A stretch of DNA of 44,745 nt from Bacillota bacterium (GTDB lineage: Bacteria > Bacillota > Clostridia > Christensenellales > Aristaeellaceae): positions 1 through 44,745 of the forward strand of contig JAEYAR010000146.1 in NCBI GenBank assembly GCA_023404715.1. The letters run 5' to 3'. The notes beneath the pieces are model-generated. The model was not told the origin of the DNA, did no database searches, and saw nothing but the letters and a program-made list of their open reading frames with translations. The stretch's first letter is position 1. Each line of letters begins with the position of its first letter. This document shows positions 16,528 to 24,258 of this stretch, in pieces. The position numbers and the translations under genes are program-made.

Positions 16528-16845
16528 ATGAAAGAATTTTTTGTAGCCCTGCTGATCGGCGTCGTGGCCGGAGTGATTGATGTGCTGCCCATGATAAAAA
16601 TGAAGCTGGACAAGTACTCAAAGGCCTCCGCCTTTGTACACTACCTGATTGCGCCCTTTATCATCTTGAATACCGGGCTCTTCGGCATGCCGTGGTGGCT
16701 GAAGGGCGGCGTGCTGAATCTTCTGCTTGCAGTCCCCGTCATCATCCTGGCGGCAAAGGACGATAAAAAGTCGGCGCTGCCAATGGCGGTTACTTCCGTT
16801 GTATTGGGTACGGCGATCGGTATTGCCGGCCACTTCGTACTGTAG
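16528..16845 (+). CDS. small membrane protein of unknown function
   Basis: A 105-residue protein with three predicted membrane helices (FFVALLIGVVAGVIDVLPM at ~4-22, LIAPFIILNTGLFG at ~40-53, and VLNLLLAVPVIIL plus the C-terminal AVTSVVLGTAIGIAGHFVL). I do not recognise the family with certainty. AGGAGG precedes the ATG, 13 nt after the sigma gene. Together with the next gene (11-nt gap) it is probably under the same promoter and may be a target or partner of the sigma factor. Confidence 0.7.
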   Translation: MKEFFVALLIGVVAGVIDVLPMIKMKLDKYSKASAFVHYLIAPFIILNTGLFGMPWWLKGGVLNLLLAVPVIILAAKDDKKSALPMAVTSVVLGTAIGIAGHFVL

Positions 16846-16856
16846 GAGGAAATGAT

Positions 16857-17540
16857 ATGAGTGCAACCACAATATTGAGCTACCTGTCGGGGCTTGCGGC
16901 CAATAACAACCGGGAATGGTATCACGCACACAAGGCCGAATACCAGGAGGCCAACGGACAGTTTGAAGCGCTGATACAGGATCTGATCTTCAAAATCGGT
17001 GAGACGGATGGAAGCATCCTGCACAATGCGCCGAAGGACTTGACCTTCAAGCTGGTGCGGGACACTCGGTTCAGCCACGATAAATCCCCATACAACCCGG
17101 CCTTTCGCGCCCACATAGCCGCCAAGGGGAAGCTGCCTGTCCCGGTGGGCTATTATCTGATGATAAAGCCCGGCAACCAGTCCTTTTTAGGCGGCGGTCT
17201 CTTTGCCGATATGTTCAAGGACGCCACCGCCATGGTGCGGGAATACATCTACCATCACGCGGAAGAATTTCTTCGGGTCATCGGGGAGCCGGGTTTTGCC
17301 GGACAGTTTGAGGTAAGGGGGACAAGCCTTAAAACCGTGCCGAAGGAATATCCCGCCGACTGCGCCGTGGCCCAGTATCTCAAATACAAAAGCTGGTTCA
17401 TCGAGTTTCCCGTGGGAGACGATCTGCTCCAGGATCTGCCGGCCTTCGCGGAGCTTGCGAGCGAACGATTTTTGCAGATGAAACCCTTCAACGACTTTTT
17501 GAACCGGGCGCTGGATGGGTTTACCATGCCGGCCAGGTAA
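16857..17540 (+). CDS. DUF2461 family protein
   Basis: The 227-residue protein matches the DUF2461/TIGR02453 family. The telling segments are NNREWYHAHKAEYQ near the N-terminus, FKLVRDTRFSHDKSPYN at ~63-79, YYLMIKPGNQSFLGGGL at ~100-116, and FFxPMKPFxxFL-like MKPFNDFLNRAL near the end. The family function is unknown and no catalytic residues are established. A soluble cytoplasmic protein is expected. TAGGAGGA lies upstream. It closes the sigma-factor cluster, and no clear terminator follows. Confidence 0.88.
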   Translation: MSATTILSYLSGLAANNNREWYHAHKAEYQEANGQFEALIQDLIFKIGETDGSILHNAPKDLTFKLVRDTRFSHDKSPYNPAFRAHIAAKGKLPVPVGYYLMIKPGNQSFLGGGLFADMFKDATAMVREYIYHHAEEFLRVIGEPGFAGQFEVRGTSLKTVPKEYPADCAVAQYLKYKSWFIEFPVGDDLLQDLPAFAELASERFLQMKPFNDFLNRALDGFTMPAR

Positions 17541-17640
17541 GCGCTGTAGGCAACCTTGACAGACAATGCGAAAAATGGTGGAAAATTCGGTGGTAGAGTG
17601 TGAAGAAGCGTATTTAGGAAAATGTTTAGGTAAGGATATG

Positions 17641-17949
17641 TAGGCGTCAGTAAAAACGCTGTTGTCAGTCGGCTTTGCCTGGAAAAAGTCGAGAACGAAA
17701 CTGAGATACCTGATCAAGCTGGGCGTGCCTGCGTATTTCGCACGAATGGCACGAAGGGGATATTGGTTTACGGCGGATACCGGTGTTGTGAAAAGGGCCA
17801 TTACAAACGAAAGACTCATACGCGGGGATTCTTTGAACTCTCCCCGGCGTATGAGTCTATTCGCTGCGCTTGTATTGGACGCGCCGTGTACTGATCGGTA
17901 TGCACGGTGGGGGAAGAGGTCGGGGGTTAATCACCCTTTCCTACTCGAT
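17641..17949 (+). mobile_element. 3' fragment of a group II intron with remnant reverse transcriptase
   Basis: In frame from ~17644, RTKLRYLIKLGVP, ARMARRGYWFTADTG and KRAITNERL match the extreme C-terminus of intron-encoded reverse transcriptase/maturases. A TAG at 17641 closes the frame upstream, and the usual C-terminal residues after NERL are lost. After it, 17882-17909 resembles domain V (GCCGTGTA...TGCACGGT arms) and 17911-17949 resembles domain VI, ending in CCTACTCGAT, a common group II 3' end. Domains I-IV and most of the protein are absent, so the element is dead. Confidence 0.75.
17812..17858. repeat. long inverted repeat within the intron fragment
   Basis: AGACTCATACGC (17812-17823) pairs with GCGTATGAGTCT (17847-17858), and an inner GGGGA/TCCCC extends the stem. 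It stands where the end of the reverse transcriptase frame should be, so it is either a domain IV remnant or a later insertion. Confidence 0.6.
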
Positions 17950-18054
17950 TGACGCGGGACGGGGGTTTCATATACGCCCTGTCTGCTGATCAAACCCGCC
18001 CTGCGCTTGCGCCTTCTCGCCCCGTAAGCACCGCCTGTTTTTCTGCCGCTTACG

Positions 18055-19137
18055 TTATTTTACCTCAAAAGAGGTCACGCCATAGATGCCGTTTTCGACC
18101 GGTACGTCGCCCAGGCTCTTGCAGTAGACGTACATCGTAGCGGGCAGCGCATCCAGCGCCTTGATGGAGCCGCGAAGCAGCGAGCGGTCGCCCTCGTAGG
18201 TATTCTGGCCGCCGCCCAGCGCGCCGGTCTGCAGCGTCCACTCCCCGTTTTCATCGACGAACGAGAGCGTAAAGTTCCCGGCGAGGAAGTCCTCGCGCTG
18301 CCATGGCTCCGCGTCCTGCTCGAGAGCACAGGAAACGGTGTAGTAGGTAGCTAGCGGGGTCATGGTAAACTCAGCCCATTCCAGCTGTACGCCGGCGTTC
18401 GCGACGGGCGCGCCTATTTCGACGCGCTGGGTGCGCACGTCCTGCATGACGGGCAGCGTAAAGGGGAACGACTCGCGCTGGTTGGCTTTCTCGTCGTACG
18501 TGCCGTCCGCGCCGTAGTGGTTGAGGACGACGAGGCAGGTGAGGTCGGCCGTATCCGCCTGCGTAACCAGTTCGCCCGAGGCGATGTAGACGAGCGTGCC
18601 GTCGTCCTCCGTCTGCCAGTCCAGCGATTGAACGCCGTCGGAATCCGCGCCCTGGATGTATACGGAGGCGGCGATGAGCTGCTTGCCGTTTGCCTTTTGC
18701 ACCTCTTCCTCCATCGTGCCGTCGATCATCGTGGGCAGCAGGTGCACTTCGTCGGGCTTGTCGGGCCGCACCTCGGCGACGATGTGATAGGAGGAGCCGT
18801 CTGCAATCGCCTCGCGCAGCGTGATGGTCAGGCCGCCGAGGGCGAACGAGCCTTCAGGATGGGAGATGTAGGGTGCAATCGGGGTTATATCGACGTCGGC
18901 GTCGTATTTGGACATGAAGTCGAGCAGACCCAGGCGGTTGGCTGCGGCATATACCGTGCCGCAGAGCAGGACCATGATGAGCGCAAAGACGATGATCACC
19001 TTAAAACCGATTCGTTTCACTTGTTTTTCCTCCCTTTGTAGGCGCGCCAGGGTGGCGGAAACGCGGTGCGTGTAATCGCTGGGGACCTCGCCGTATAGAC
19101 GGCGCAGCTCCTCCGGCGTAGGCGCATTGGTTTTCAT
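18055..19137 (-). CDS. DUF4179-like membrane-anchored anti-sigma factor
   Basis: The 360-residue protein has a cytoplasmic N-terminus of ~42 residues, one membrane helix at ~43-66 (IGFKVIIVFALIMVLLCGTV) and a large extracytoplasmic part. This layout and the DITPIAPYISH and LTITLREAIADG segments fit the DUF4179 family found beside ECF sigma genes in Clostridia and Bacilli. The short N-terminal segment would hold the sigma factor at the membrane until an outside signal releases it. Its start overlaps the sigma stop by 4 nt. The pair is as GC-rich as the core genes, unlike flanking accessory genes. Confidence 0.8.
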   Translation of the reverse strand: MKTNAPTPEELRRLYGEVPSDYTHRVSATLARLQREEKQVKRIGFKVIIVFALIMVLLCGTVYAAANRLGLLDFMSKYDADVDITPIAPYISHPEGSFALGGLTITLREAIADGSSYHIVAEVRPDKPDEVHLLPTMIDGTMEEEVQKANGKQLIAASVYIQGADSDGVQSLDWQTEDDGTLVYIASGELVTQADTADLTCLVVLNHYGADGTYDEKANQRESFPFTLPVMQDVRTQRVEIGAPVANAGVQLEWAEFTMTPLATYYTVSCALEQDAEPWQREDFLAGNFTLSFVDENGEWTLQTGALGGGQNTYEGDRSLLRGSIKALDALPATMYVYCKSLGDVPVENGIYGVTSFEVK

Positions 19138-19610
19138 CCCCGGTTCACCTCGCTTTCAGATAGTTCGGCGCGCAGCATCCGGCGTCCCTGATGCATTCGC
19201 CATTTGACGGTCGACTGGGGTACGCTGAGCGCGGCAGCAATTTCTTTCTCTGAGAAACCTTCCATATAGTGTAGCAACAGGGGCGTACGGATGTGATCCG
19301 GCAGGCGATCGAGCGCGTCGCGAAGCGAGAGATCCGGCCCGTTCAGCGGCGGGCGCTCGGGCAAGAACTCCATAGGCTCCACGCGCTTGCGCCGCCTCAA
19401 CACATTCCGGCTTTCGTTCACCGTGATCTGCGTGATCCATGCGCGCACCCGGTCCGGGCGCGCGGTATCCCTGTGCGCCCAGGCGCGCTCCAGCGCCTGC
19501 TGCACCGCATCCTGCGCGTCCGCATCGCGCTTTACGATGCTCATGCTGATGCGGTAGAGCATCGCGGCGTTTGCTTCGACCTCGCGGACGAAGGCCTGCT
19601 CATCGATCAT
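19134..19610 (-). CDS. ECF RNA polymerase sigma factor
   Basis: The 158-residue protein has the usual two-domain size of ECF factors. Region 2 covers ~10-75 (MLYRISMSIVKRDADAQDAV, ALERAW, RAWITQITVNESRN) and region 4 covers ~95-150 (LPDHIRTPLLLHYMEGFSEKEIAAALSVPQSTVKWRM, quoted here only for its key LPxxxRxxLLLHY and STVKWR marks, split in two halves). AGGAGG lies 7-8 nt before the ATG. It is translationally coupled to the downstream DUF4179 gene, its likely anti-sigma partner. A candidate ECF promoter precedes it. Confidence 0.9.
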   Translation of the reverse strand: MIDEQAFVREVEANAAMLYRISMSIVKRDADAQDAVQQALERAWAHRDTARPDRVRAWITQITVNESRNVLRRRKRVEPMEFLPERPPLNGPDLSLRDALDRLPDHIRTPLLLHYMEGFSEKEIAAALSVPQSTVKWRMHQGRRMLRAELSESEVNRG

Positions 19611-19656
19611 CTATCTTCCTCCTGTGCTTGTGGGATGAAACACGTGCTTCACAAGT

Positions 19657-19684
19657 ATAACGCGCGGGGAGGGGCGTTGGTTAG
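19657..19684 (-). promoter_or_regulatory. candidate ECF-type promoter of the sigma/DUF4179 pair
   Basis: On the minus strand CTAACC (19684-19679) and CGTTAT (19662-19657) have a 16-nt spacer, in the general form of ECF promoters (AAC at -35, CGT at -10). An overlapping TATACT at 19659-19654 offers a weaker housekeeping reading. Confidence 0.4.
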
Positions 19685-19733
19685 CTTTAAAATAAAAAAA
19701 GATCTGGTACAGCCCGACAAACTGAAAGTTGTC

Positions 19734-20072
19734 TTAATGCATTTTCTCTATGAACATGGAAATCAGCATCGCTGCGCTTCCTAAGAATAAATAGACCAAC
19801 GCATATAGAATAAACGCCTTTTCGCCCATATCAAAAAACAACCAAGTGCCAGCCAAAAAGAGTAGTGCTGTGATAATTGGCAATGCCCATAATCTTTTTA
19901 TATCCTTACCAGCATATACTCCGGCAAAAATAGCGTAAATGGGGTTTAACGCAAAAAATAGAATGAAGCAGGCCGTCATTCCACCGTCATCTTTTATGCA
20001 TGTAACCGCAAGCCAAGGTAATGCCAGCATAATCGCCACCGATACAATTAGCCAAAGCATGATTTTTTTCAT
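19734..20072 (-). CDS. small multi-helix membrane protein of unknown function
   Basis: A 112-residue protein with four predicted helices: IMLWLIVSVAIMLALPWLAV (~4-23), ACFILFFALNPIYAIFAGVY (~34-53), LWALPIITALLFLAGTWLFF (~61-80) and FILYALVYLFLGSAAMLISM (~86-106). I do not recognise the family. GAGGG lies close upstream of the ATG. Codon use is AT-rich compared with the adjacent sigma/anti-sigma genes, which suggests a different origin. Confidence 0.65.
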   Translation of the reverse strand: MKKIMLWLIVSVAIMLALPWLAVTCIKDDGGMTACFILFFALNPIYAIFAGVYAGKDIKRLWALPIITALLFLAGTWLFFDMGEKAFILYALVYLFLGSAAMLISMFIEKMH

Positions 20073-20160
20073 GGTTCCCTCTAAATATCGGTTTATCCAG
20101 TGATTATCCGCCTAGTTCGTCCCTTCCTAAAATCAGCTCAATAAACGGGAATTTATTCGC

Positions 20161-20508
20161 TTATTTTTGCTCGTCCGTCATCCTTAAAAACTCAACAAAT
20201 GCAAATATAATAGAGATTACCGTCAAAACAGCTACGATTAGTTCCGCCATATTATTTGCATAGTCAGCTTGTTGCGGTCTGGCAATACCAAGGACTAAAA
20301 AATACACACACCAAATAAATCCAACTAGAAGCACTACAATCGTGATATATTTCAGTGCACTGGCCACGTTTTTAAAACACTTTCTGCTCAACTCAATTTG
20401 TTTTTTCGAATAGGATTTCTTGTAAAATTTCATCTTGACGCCGCCAAGTAAAAATCCGATGATAATGCCTACTGACACGCCGCCGCAAAGCTTAAATAAC
20501 ATTTCCAT
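20161..20508 (-). CDS. small membrane protein of unknown function
   Basis: A 115-residue protein with an N-terminal Gly-rich helix (LCGGVSVGIIIGFLLGG at ~7-23), a basic segment, a second helix at ~53-74 (ITIVVLLVGFIWCVYFLVLG) and a third near ~85-107. The family is not recognised. AAGGGAG lies nine nt before the ATG. It is 43 nt downstream of the hydrolase gene on the same strand and could share its transcript. Confidence 0.65.
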   Translation of the reverse strand: MEMLFKLCGGVSVGIIIGFLLGGVKMKFYKKSYSKKQIELSRKCFKNVASALKYITIVVLLVGFIWCVYFLVLGIARPQQADYANNMAELIVAVLTVISIIFAFVEFLRMTDEQK

Positions 20509-20551
20509 ACATGCATACTCCCTTTTTTCAAACAGGCTATTTGCGTTTCTT

Positions 20552-21643
20552 TTAAATTACAGCATCAACTATCATTTCCATGAATCGATCCGGCTCCTCC
20601 AGAAACGGACTGTGGGCGGATTCTTCAAAGGCGTAAAACGCCTTATGCGGCGCTTGCAGCCGCTCAAAATATGCCTTTGACAAATCGAAGGATACTTGCC
20701 TGTCAAAAACCCCGTGAAAAATATACACGGGAATCTCCAGCACCGGAATTGTTTCGTTCAAATCGGTGGTATACTGCGCTTGGTTCATCGGCTGCTCCAG
20801 GCTGAGCAGCGACCCCATGGCATAACCGTATTTATCCATGATCGTATATTCCTTCGCGCTCATAACAGGCATCAGCAGTTCCATTTTGGATTTGGCAATA
20901 TGGTATACGCCATAACCATATTTACTCAACAATTCTGAGCGGAGCATCAGATATTCCGTCGTTACATCCGGGGGGCTTGTCAGTGTGTATCCGTTCAGCT
21001 TGTCTATGGCCTGCCGGTCGTGTTTTTCCTCTGCGGCTGCAAGCAGAACATCATAGCTCAATTTCTCGGATTCAAATTGATTTACTACCTGCCCGACACC
21101 CAAATAAGCCTCATATAGTTCGGGGCGCTCATATGCCGCATGGATTCCCAGGAAAGAGCCCCATGAGTGGCCCATGATATATATTTTTTCTTTTCCAAAC
21201 CGCTCCCGCAGGTAGTTTGTAATCTCTATGGTGTCGGACACCATCTGTTCCAGCGTGATGCTGCCCTTTGAGATAGAGGAGGAGTAGGACATGCCGCTGC
21301 CCCTCTGCTCCCAATAGCAGACCGTGAACGCTTCCTCCAGCTTAACGTCCGCCTCTTTTGCCATGACATATTCGGGGTTCCCCGGCCCGCCGTGCAAAAA
21401 CAGCAGCACGGGGTTCGCCTGATGAACGCCCTGAATCATCATACCCTGCTCCACGCCGCCAATAGGCATCCGCACGATCTCCGATATACTTCCTTCTATG
21501 GGCTTTCCGTTTGCATCGACCAATGGCGCAATTCTACCCGGACTATTGATCAACAACACTAGGAATAGCAGTGCGGCTAATGCGACAATCGCGCCCAATA
21601 GAATTACTACCACCATCATTACCTTCTTTGCTTTCAAATGCAA
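20552..21643 (-). CDS. membrane-anchored alpha/beta hydrolase (proline iminopeptidase-like)
   Basis: A 363-residue protein. An N-terminal helix (~7-32) anchors it, with the hydrolase domain outside. HGGPG at the oxyanion site and the nucleophile elbow GHSWGS are classic for the proline iminopeptidase branch of the S33 family. The acid is in FHGVFDRQVS and the catalytic His in EESAHSPF. WEQRGSG also fits that branch. The frame is open to 21853, but only TTG at 21643 has a ribosome site (AGAGGTGA), and the upstream part would overlap the promoter. It follows a MerR gene and has a MerR-type promoter, so it is probably induced by whatever that regulator senses. Confidence 0.85.
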   Translation of the reverse strand: MHLKAKKVMMVVVILLGAIVALAALLFLVLLINSPGRIAPLVDANGKPIEGSISEIVRMPIGGVEQGMMIQGVHQANPVLLFLHGGPGNPEYVMAKEADVKLEEAFTVCYWEQRGSGMSYSSSISKGSITLEQMVSDTIEITNYLRERFGKEKIYIMGHSWGSFLGIHAAYERPELYEAYLGVGQVVNQFESEKLSYDVLLAAAEEKHDRQAIDKLNGYTLTSPPDVTTEYLMLRSELLSKYGYGVYHIAKSKMELLMPVMSAKEYTIMDKYGYAMGSLLSLEQPMNQAQYTTDLNETIPVLEIPVYIFHGVFDRQVSFDLSKAYFERLQAPHKAFYAFEESAHSPFLEEPDRFMEMIVDAVI

Positions 21644-21827
21644 TTTCCGTTCACCTCTTTTTGGTACCATCAAGATGCATGTTGCCGGAAGGATTCGATC
21701 CCTTGAAACAAGTGCCGGAACCGCAGAATTGCTTTGCCAAATAACGAGACGATTTGTCCCACAACCACAAGCATATAATTCCTGCCATAGCTTCTGACCT
21801 TCGCCGCACCACCACCATATATGGAAT

Positions 21828-21858
21828 AGTATAAAGGTGGTGGAAGCCCCCAAGTCAA
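21828..21858 (-). promoter_or_regulatory. MerR-type promoter with 19-nt spacer for the hydrolase gene
   Basis: On the minus strand TTGACT (21858-21853) and TATACT (21833-21828) are separated by 19 nt. Over-long spacers are the hallmark of promoters that MerR-family activators untwist. The spacer contains G/C-rich half-sites (GGTGG and CCCCC) in weak dyad. It lies 14 nt after the MerR gene stop, about 185 nt before the hydrolase start. Confidence 0.65.
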
Positions 21859-21871
21859 TAGGCTTTTTTGC

Positions 21872-22900
21872 TTATTTCAAAGGAATCCAGATCTCGTAAA
21901 AATTGCGTTCCTCCTGTTCGGACAGTTCCACAAATCGGATAAAAATATAAACGACGCCCCGGAAACGCTCCTGATGCTCAGTTGCCCACTGGTGGCTTTC
22001 AAAAAACATTTTCTCCATTAGAGAGTCATCATGGCTGTCCGCGTCAAAAACCGTATGCAGACACCTGCCATACTCCAGGGTCAATCTTCCCGCAGCCTTT
22101 CTAGTAGCCTTGCTGACCAAGCACATCTTCGTGCCTTTATAACCGGCTGAATCAAAGGTAACTACACGCACCAGGTTCGATAAAATATCTTCTTCCTGTA
22201 AATCCAGCGATACAAGTACCCGCTCCTGATACTCTTTCAAAGAGGATACTGCGTCAAGGGTTTCCAAGACACAATAGGGCGGAAGTTTCTTCACTGAGAA
22301 TACATTTTGAGACTGTGCCGCATATTCACAGAACGCCTTTGTCTCGGCCAGTCGCCCCAGAATCCGCTGTCCAGCCCGAATCGTTTCTTCCATATCGCTG
22401 ATTTTTTTATCCAGCAATTCTAAATCGCTGTGCTTCCCGGCTGCTAGCAACGCCCGGATTTCTAATGGTGAAAACCCACGTTTTTTATAAAAGTCAATGG
22501 ACATCAGGCGGGAAACGTCCTCAAAGGTAAATTCGCGGTATTGGCTGCTCTGATTCCGTCCCGGTGCAATCAATCCAATCTCTTCGTAATAACGCAGGGT
22601 TTCTCGCGTAAGGCCAAGATTTTGGTATAAATCCTTGGCACGGTAAACGGTGCTGTTATTTGAATCCAGCTTGTTAATGCGCTGCAAGGCGCCTTGTAGT
22701 TCGGGGTTGTCCTGAACCGTCATCCTTTTTTTTCGATAGCGGTGGTCGCTCGGCTTTTCAGCGTGAGCGGGAATCAGCCATGTTTTCCCCTTCATGATTG
22801 CGTCCACAATTTTTCCTGCTTTGCAATAATAAGCAACCATTCGGCTGGTAACATTCCATTTTTTTGCGATTTCTTTTGCGGTGAAATACTCCAATTCCAT
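21872..22900 (-). CDS. MerR family transcriptional regulator with an extra N-terminal DNA-binding domain
   Basis: A protein of about 342 residues. Residues ~1-55 form an excisionase-like helix-turn-helix (FTAKEIAKKWNVTSRMVAYY, then KGKTWLIP). Residues ~85-155 form a full MerR domain (YRAKDLYQNLGLTRETLRYY, EEIGLIAP, YREFTFEDVSRL). A coiled segment (LLDKKISDMEETIRAGQRIL) and a ~150-residue C-terminal, probably ligand-binding, domain follow. Two DNA-binding modules in one chain are unusual. AAAGGAGG lies just upstream: it is only 2 nt from the ATG at 22900 but 8 nt from an in-frame TTG at 22894, so the latter may be the true start. It probably activates the next gene through the 19-nt-spacer promoter. 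Confidence 0.82.
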   Translation of the reverse strand: MELEYFTAKEIAKKWNVTSRMVAYYCKAGKIVDAIMKGKTWLIPAHAEKPSDHRYRKKRMTVQDNPELQGALQRINKLDSNNSTVYRAKDLYQNLGLTRETLRYYEEIGLIAPGRNQSSQYREFTFEDVSRLMSIDFYKKRGFSPLEIRALLAAGKHSDLELLDKKISDMEETIRAGQRILGRLAETKAFCEYAAQSQNVFSVKKLPPYCVLETLDAVSSLKEYQERVLVSLDLQEEDILSNLVRVVTFDSAGYKGTKMCLVSKATRKAAGRLTLEYGRCLHTVFDADSHDDSLMEKMFFESHQWATEHQERFRGVVYIFIRFVELSEQEERNFYEIWIPLK

Positions 22901-23100
22901 TCCCTCCTTTGTCAATTATACTTCGCATATCTGAAATATACAAGTAAATCGTTTTCTTGTAGGTTATCTTTGGGGGTAATAAGCGCCCCCGCCCCGCGCA
23001 GATGCGGCAAACAAGAGGGAGAGGCGCTGTCTGCCGTCCAAAGTGGGAAGCGTTTAGAATGTGTGGTCATCGCCGCTTTGTACGAGCGCCGTTCTAACCT

Positions 23101-23125
23101 TTCGAATCGTTCTTGACGATTCGAA
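23101..23125. repeat. perfect 10-bp inverted repeat
   Basis: TTCGAATCGT, a 5-nt loop, then ACGATTCGAA. The right arm continues as ACGATTCGAATCGT, a second overlapping palindrome. It may be a transposon-end or terminator relic. Confidence 0.45.
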
Positions 23126-23282
23126 TCGTTTTGCTTTGCATTTTTGGTTAGAATGAAAATAACAAAGCCATCGTCCATGCCGATAATCAAGACGTGCTAC
23201 CGCAAGTATCTGTGAAAAAATTGCGACGGTATCGAATCACTCTTGGATCGCATTGACCGCAACGGGCACAAAACAATCATAT

Positions 23283-23313
23283 AAAACCTGCAGTCTGCCG
23301 GACTGCAGGTTTT
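23283..23313 (+). terminator. terminator of a lost gene
   Basis: The 13-nt arms AAAACCTGCAGTC and GACTGCAGGTTTT pair perfectly around TGCCG. It follows the stop codon at 23282 of a truncated frame. Confidence 0.65.
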
Positions 23314-23443
23314 GTGTTATCAATAGATCCTATGCTTTTGATTATTTATCAAAAATGTACACGTATAAGTGAATAAACGGCGTTAGGGGAATCTTGTAGA
23401 CCCCTTTCAGATAGGATAAAATAAATTCATCGAGATAAAGGGG

Positions 23444-23726
23444 GTGCCCAAGCCTAATACGCCAATTGATTATATATATAATGTTGGGATAACATATTCG
23501 CGACGCCAGGAAAGAATAGTCGCTTGATAAAGCAATTGACTTGGTGTTCGATGCCCTTAAAAATGAGAGGAAGCAGCGTTACTCAGCAAAGCACTCGCCA
23601 CTTCCCTAGCCGATTATTGCATGGAAGCAAAAGCTACGTAAATATTATGGCATGCGTCAGCTTTCCTTATCAAGCAATTGCGGAATTCTATGTATTGTAG
23701 ATTTAACGTATAGAAAGGACGGTTGA
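23444..23726 (+). pseudogene. decayed gene of unknown family
   Basis: The frame starting near GTG 23444 (PKPNTPIDYIYNVGITYS) ends at 23525. The next frame continues it from 23520 (SLDKAIDLVFDALKNERKQR), crosses a TAG at 23607 and goes on (PIIAWKQKLRKYYGMRQLS) to a TGA at 23724. The protein-like composition on both sides of one frameshift and one stop indicates a dead gene. I do not recognise the family. Confidence 0.4.
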
Positions 23727-23839
23727 AGATGTTTTACCTATCCAGTAGAGGCCGGGGTAGAGCAGCCTCTTGTATCCTCTCATCGCTTTTTGCTTATGGC
23801 GCTTCCGGTTCTGGAACACAAGAAAGGGCGTGATTGATA

Positions 23840-24129
23840 ATGCATAAATCCCTGCTGCAACGCCTTATGATGGAGAAGTGTACCCGGATGAAGAGATCGT
23901 CCCACGAACTCCATAGTACAGGCGAATTGATCGTGCCATCAGCGACGAAAAGCATTACTTTTATGATCTACTGAACGACGAGGGCCGCAAGCATTTTGAC
24001 AGGTTAGATGACTTGCGTTATCAGTCAAGTAGTTTGTTCTGATATGAAAATTTTGTATATGGTTTTCGGCTTGGCGTAGGATTGATTATGGAAACATTTG
24101 GTGATGCACTGGAACATAACAAAGAATGA
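23840..24129 (+). pseudogene. DUF6809-like pseudogene (one frameshift, two stops)
   Basis: Reading MHKSLLQRL from the ATG at 23840, then shifting one base, gives YDGEVYPDEEIVPRTP, a TAG at 23914, YRRIDRAISDEKHYFYDLL, a TGA at 24040 and YENFVYGFRLGVGLIMETFG to the final TGA at 24127. The LYDGEVYP start and the GFRLGVGLIME end fit the small DUF6809 proteins often seen on Firmicute mobile elements. The family call is from memory of its pattern. Three separate lesions show it is long dead. Confidence 0.6.
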
Positions 24130-24188
24130 TCGTCCCTCAAAAGCGTATGACAGTACTTCCCTTTTCTACGCCAATCTCTTTGGTTCCC

Positions 24189-24212
24189 GAGGCGGTCCAG
24201 CCGGACCGCCTC
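24189..24212. terminator. perfect 10-bp hairpin after the transglutaminase operon
   Basis: GAGGCGGTCC and GGACCGCCTC pair around AGCC, about 47 nt beyond the minus-strand transglutaminase stop. No U-tract follows on either strand, so termination is only possible. Confidence 0.45.
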
Positions 24213-24258
24213 AGACCATTGACATATACAGAGCCTTTTTCGTCAAAACGGGGCGTTC

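Larger units (their letters stand above)
22916..23443. other. AT-rich region with hairpins and the tail of a lost gene
   Basis: No intact gene is seen. At 23101-23125, TTCGAATCGT and ACGATTCGAA form a perfect 10-bp hairpin. At 23225-23284 a short plus-strand frame (DGIESLLDRIDRNGHKTII, then stop) runs straight into the terminator at 23283-23313, which suggests the 3' end of a deleted gene. I do not recognise its family. Confidence 0.45.

Noticed and set aside
23729..23833. 34-codon plus-strand frame with an AGGACGG site
   Set aside because: It is short, of unknown pattern, and lies within decayed DNA, so it is not reported as a gene.
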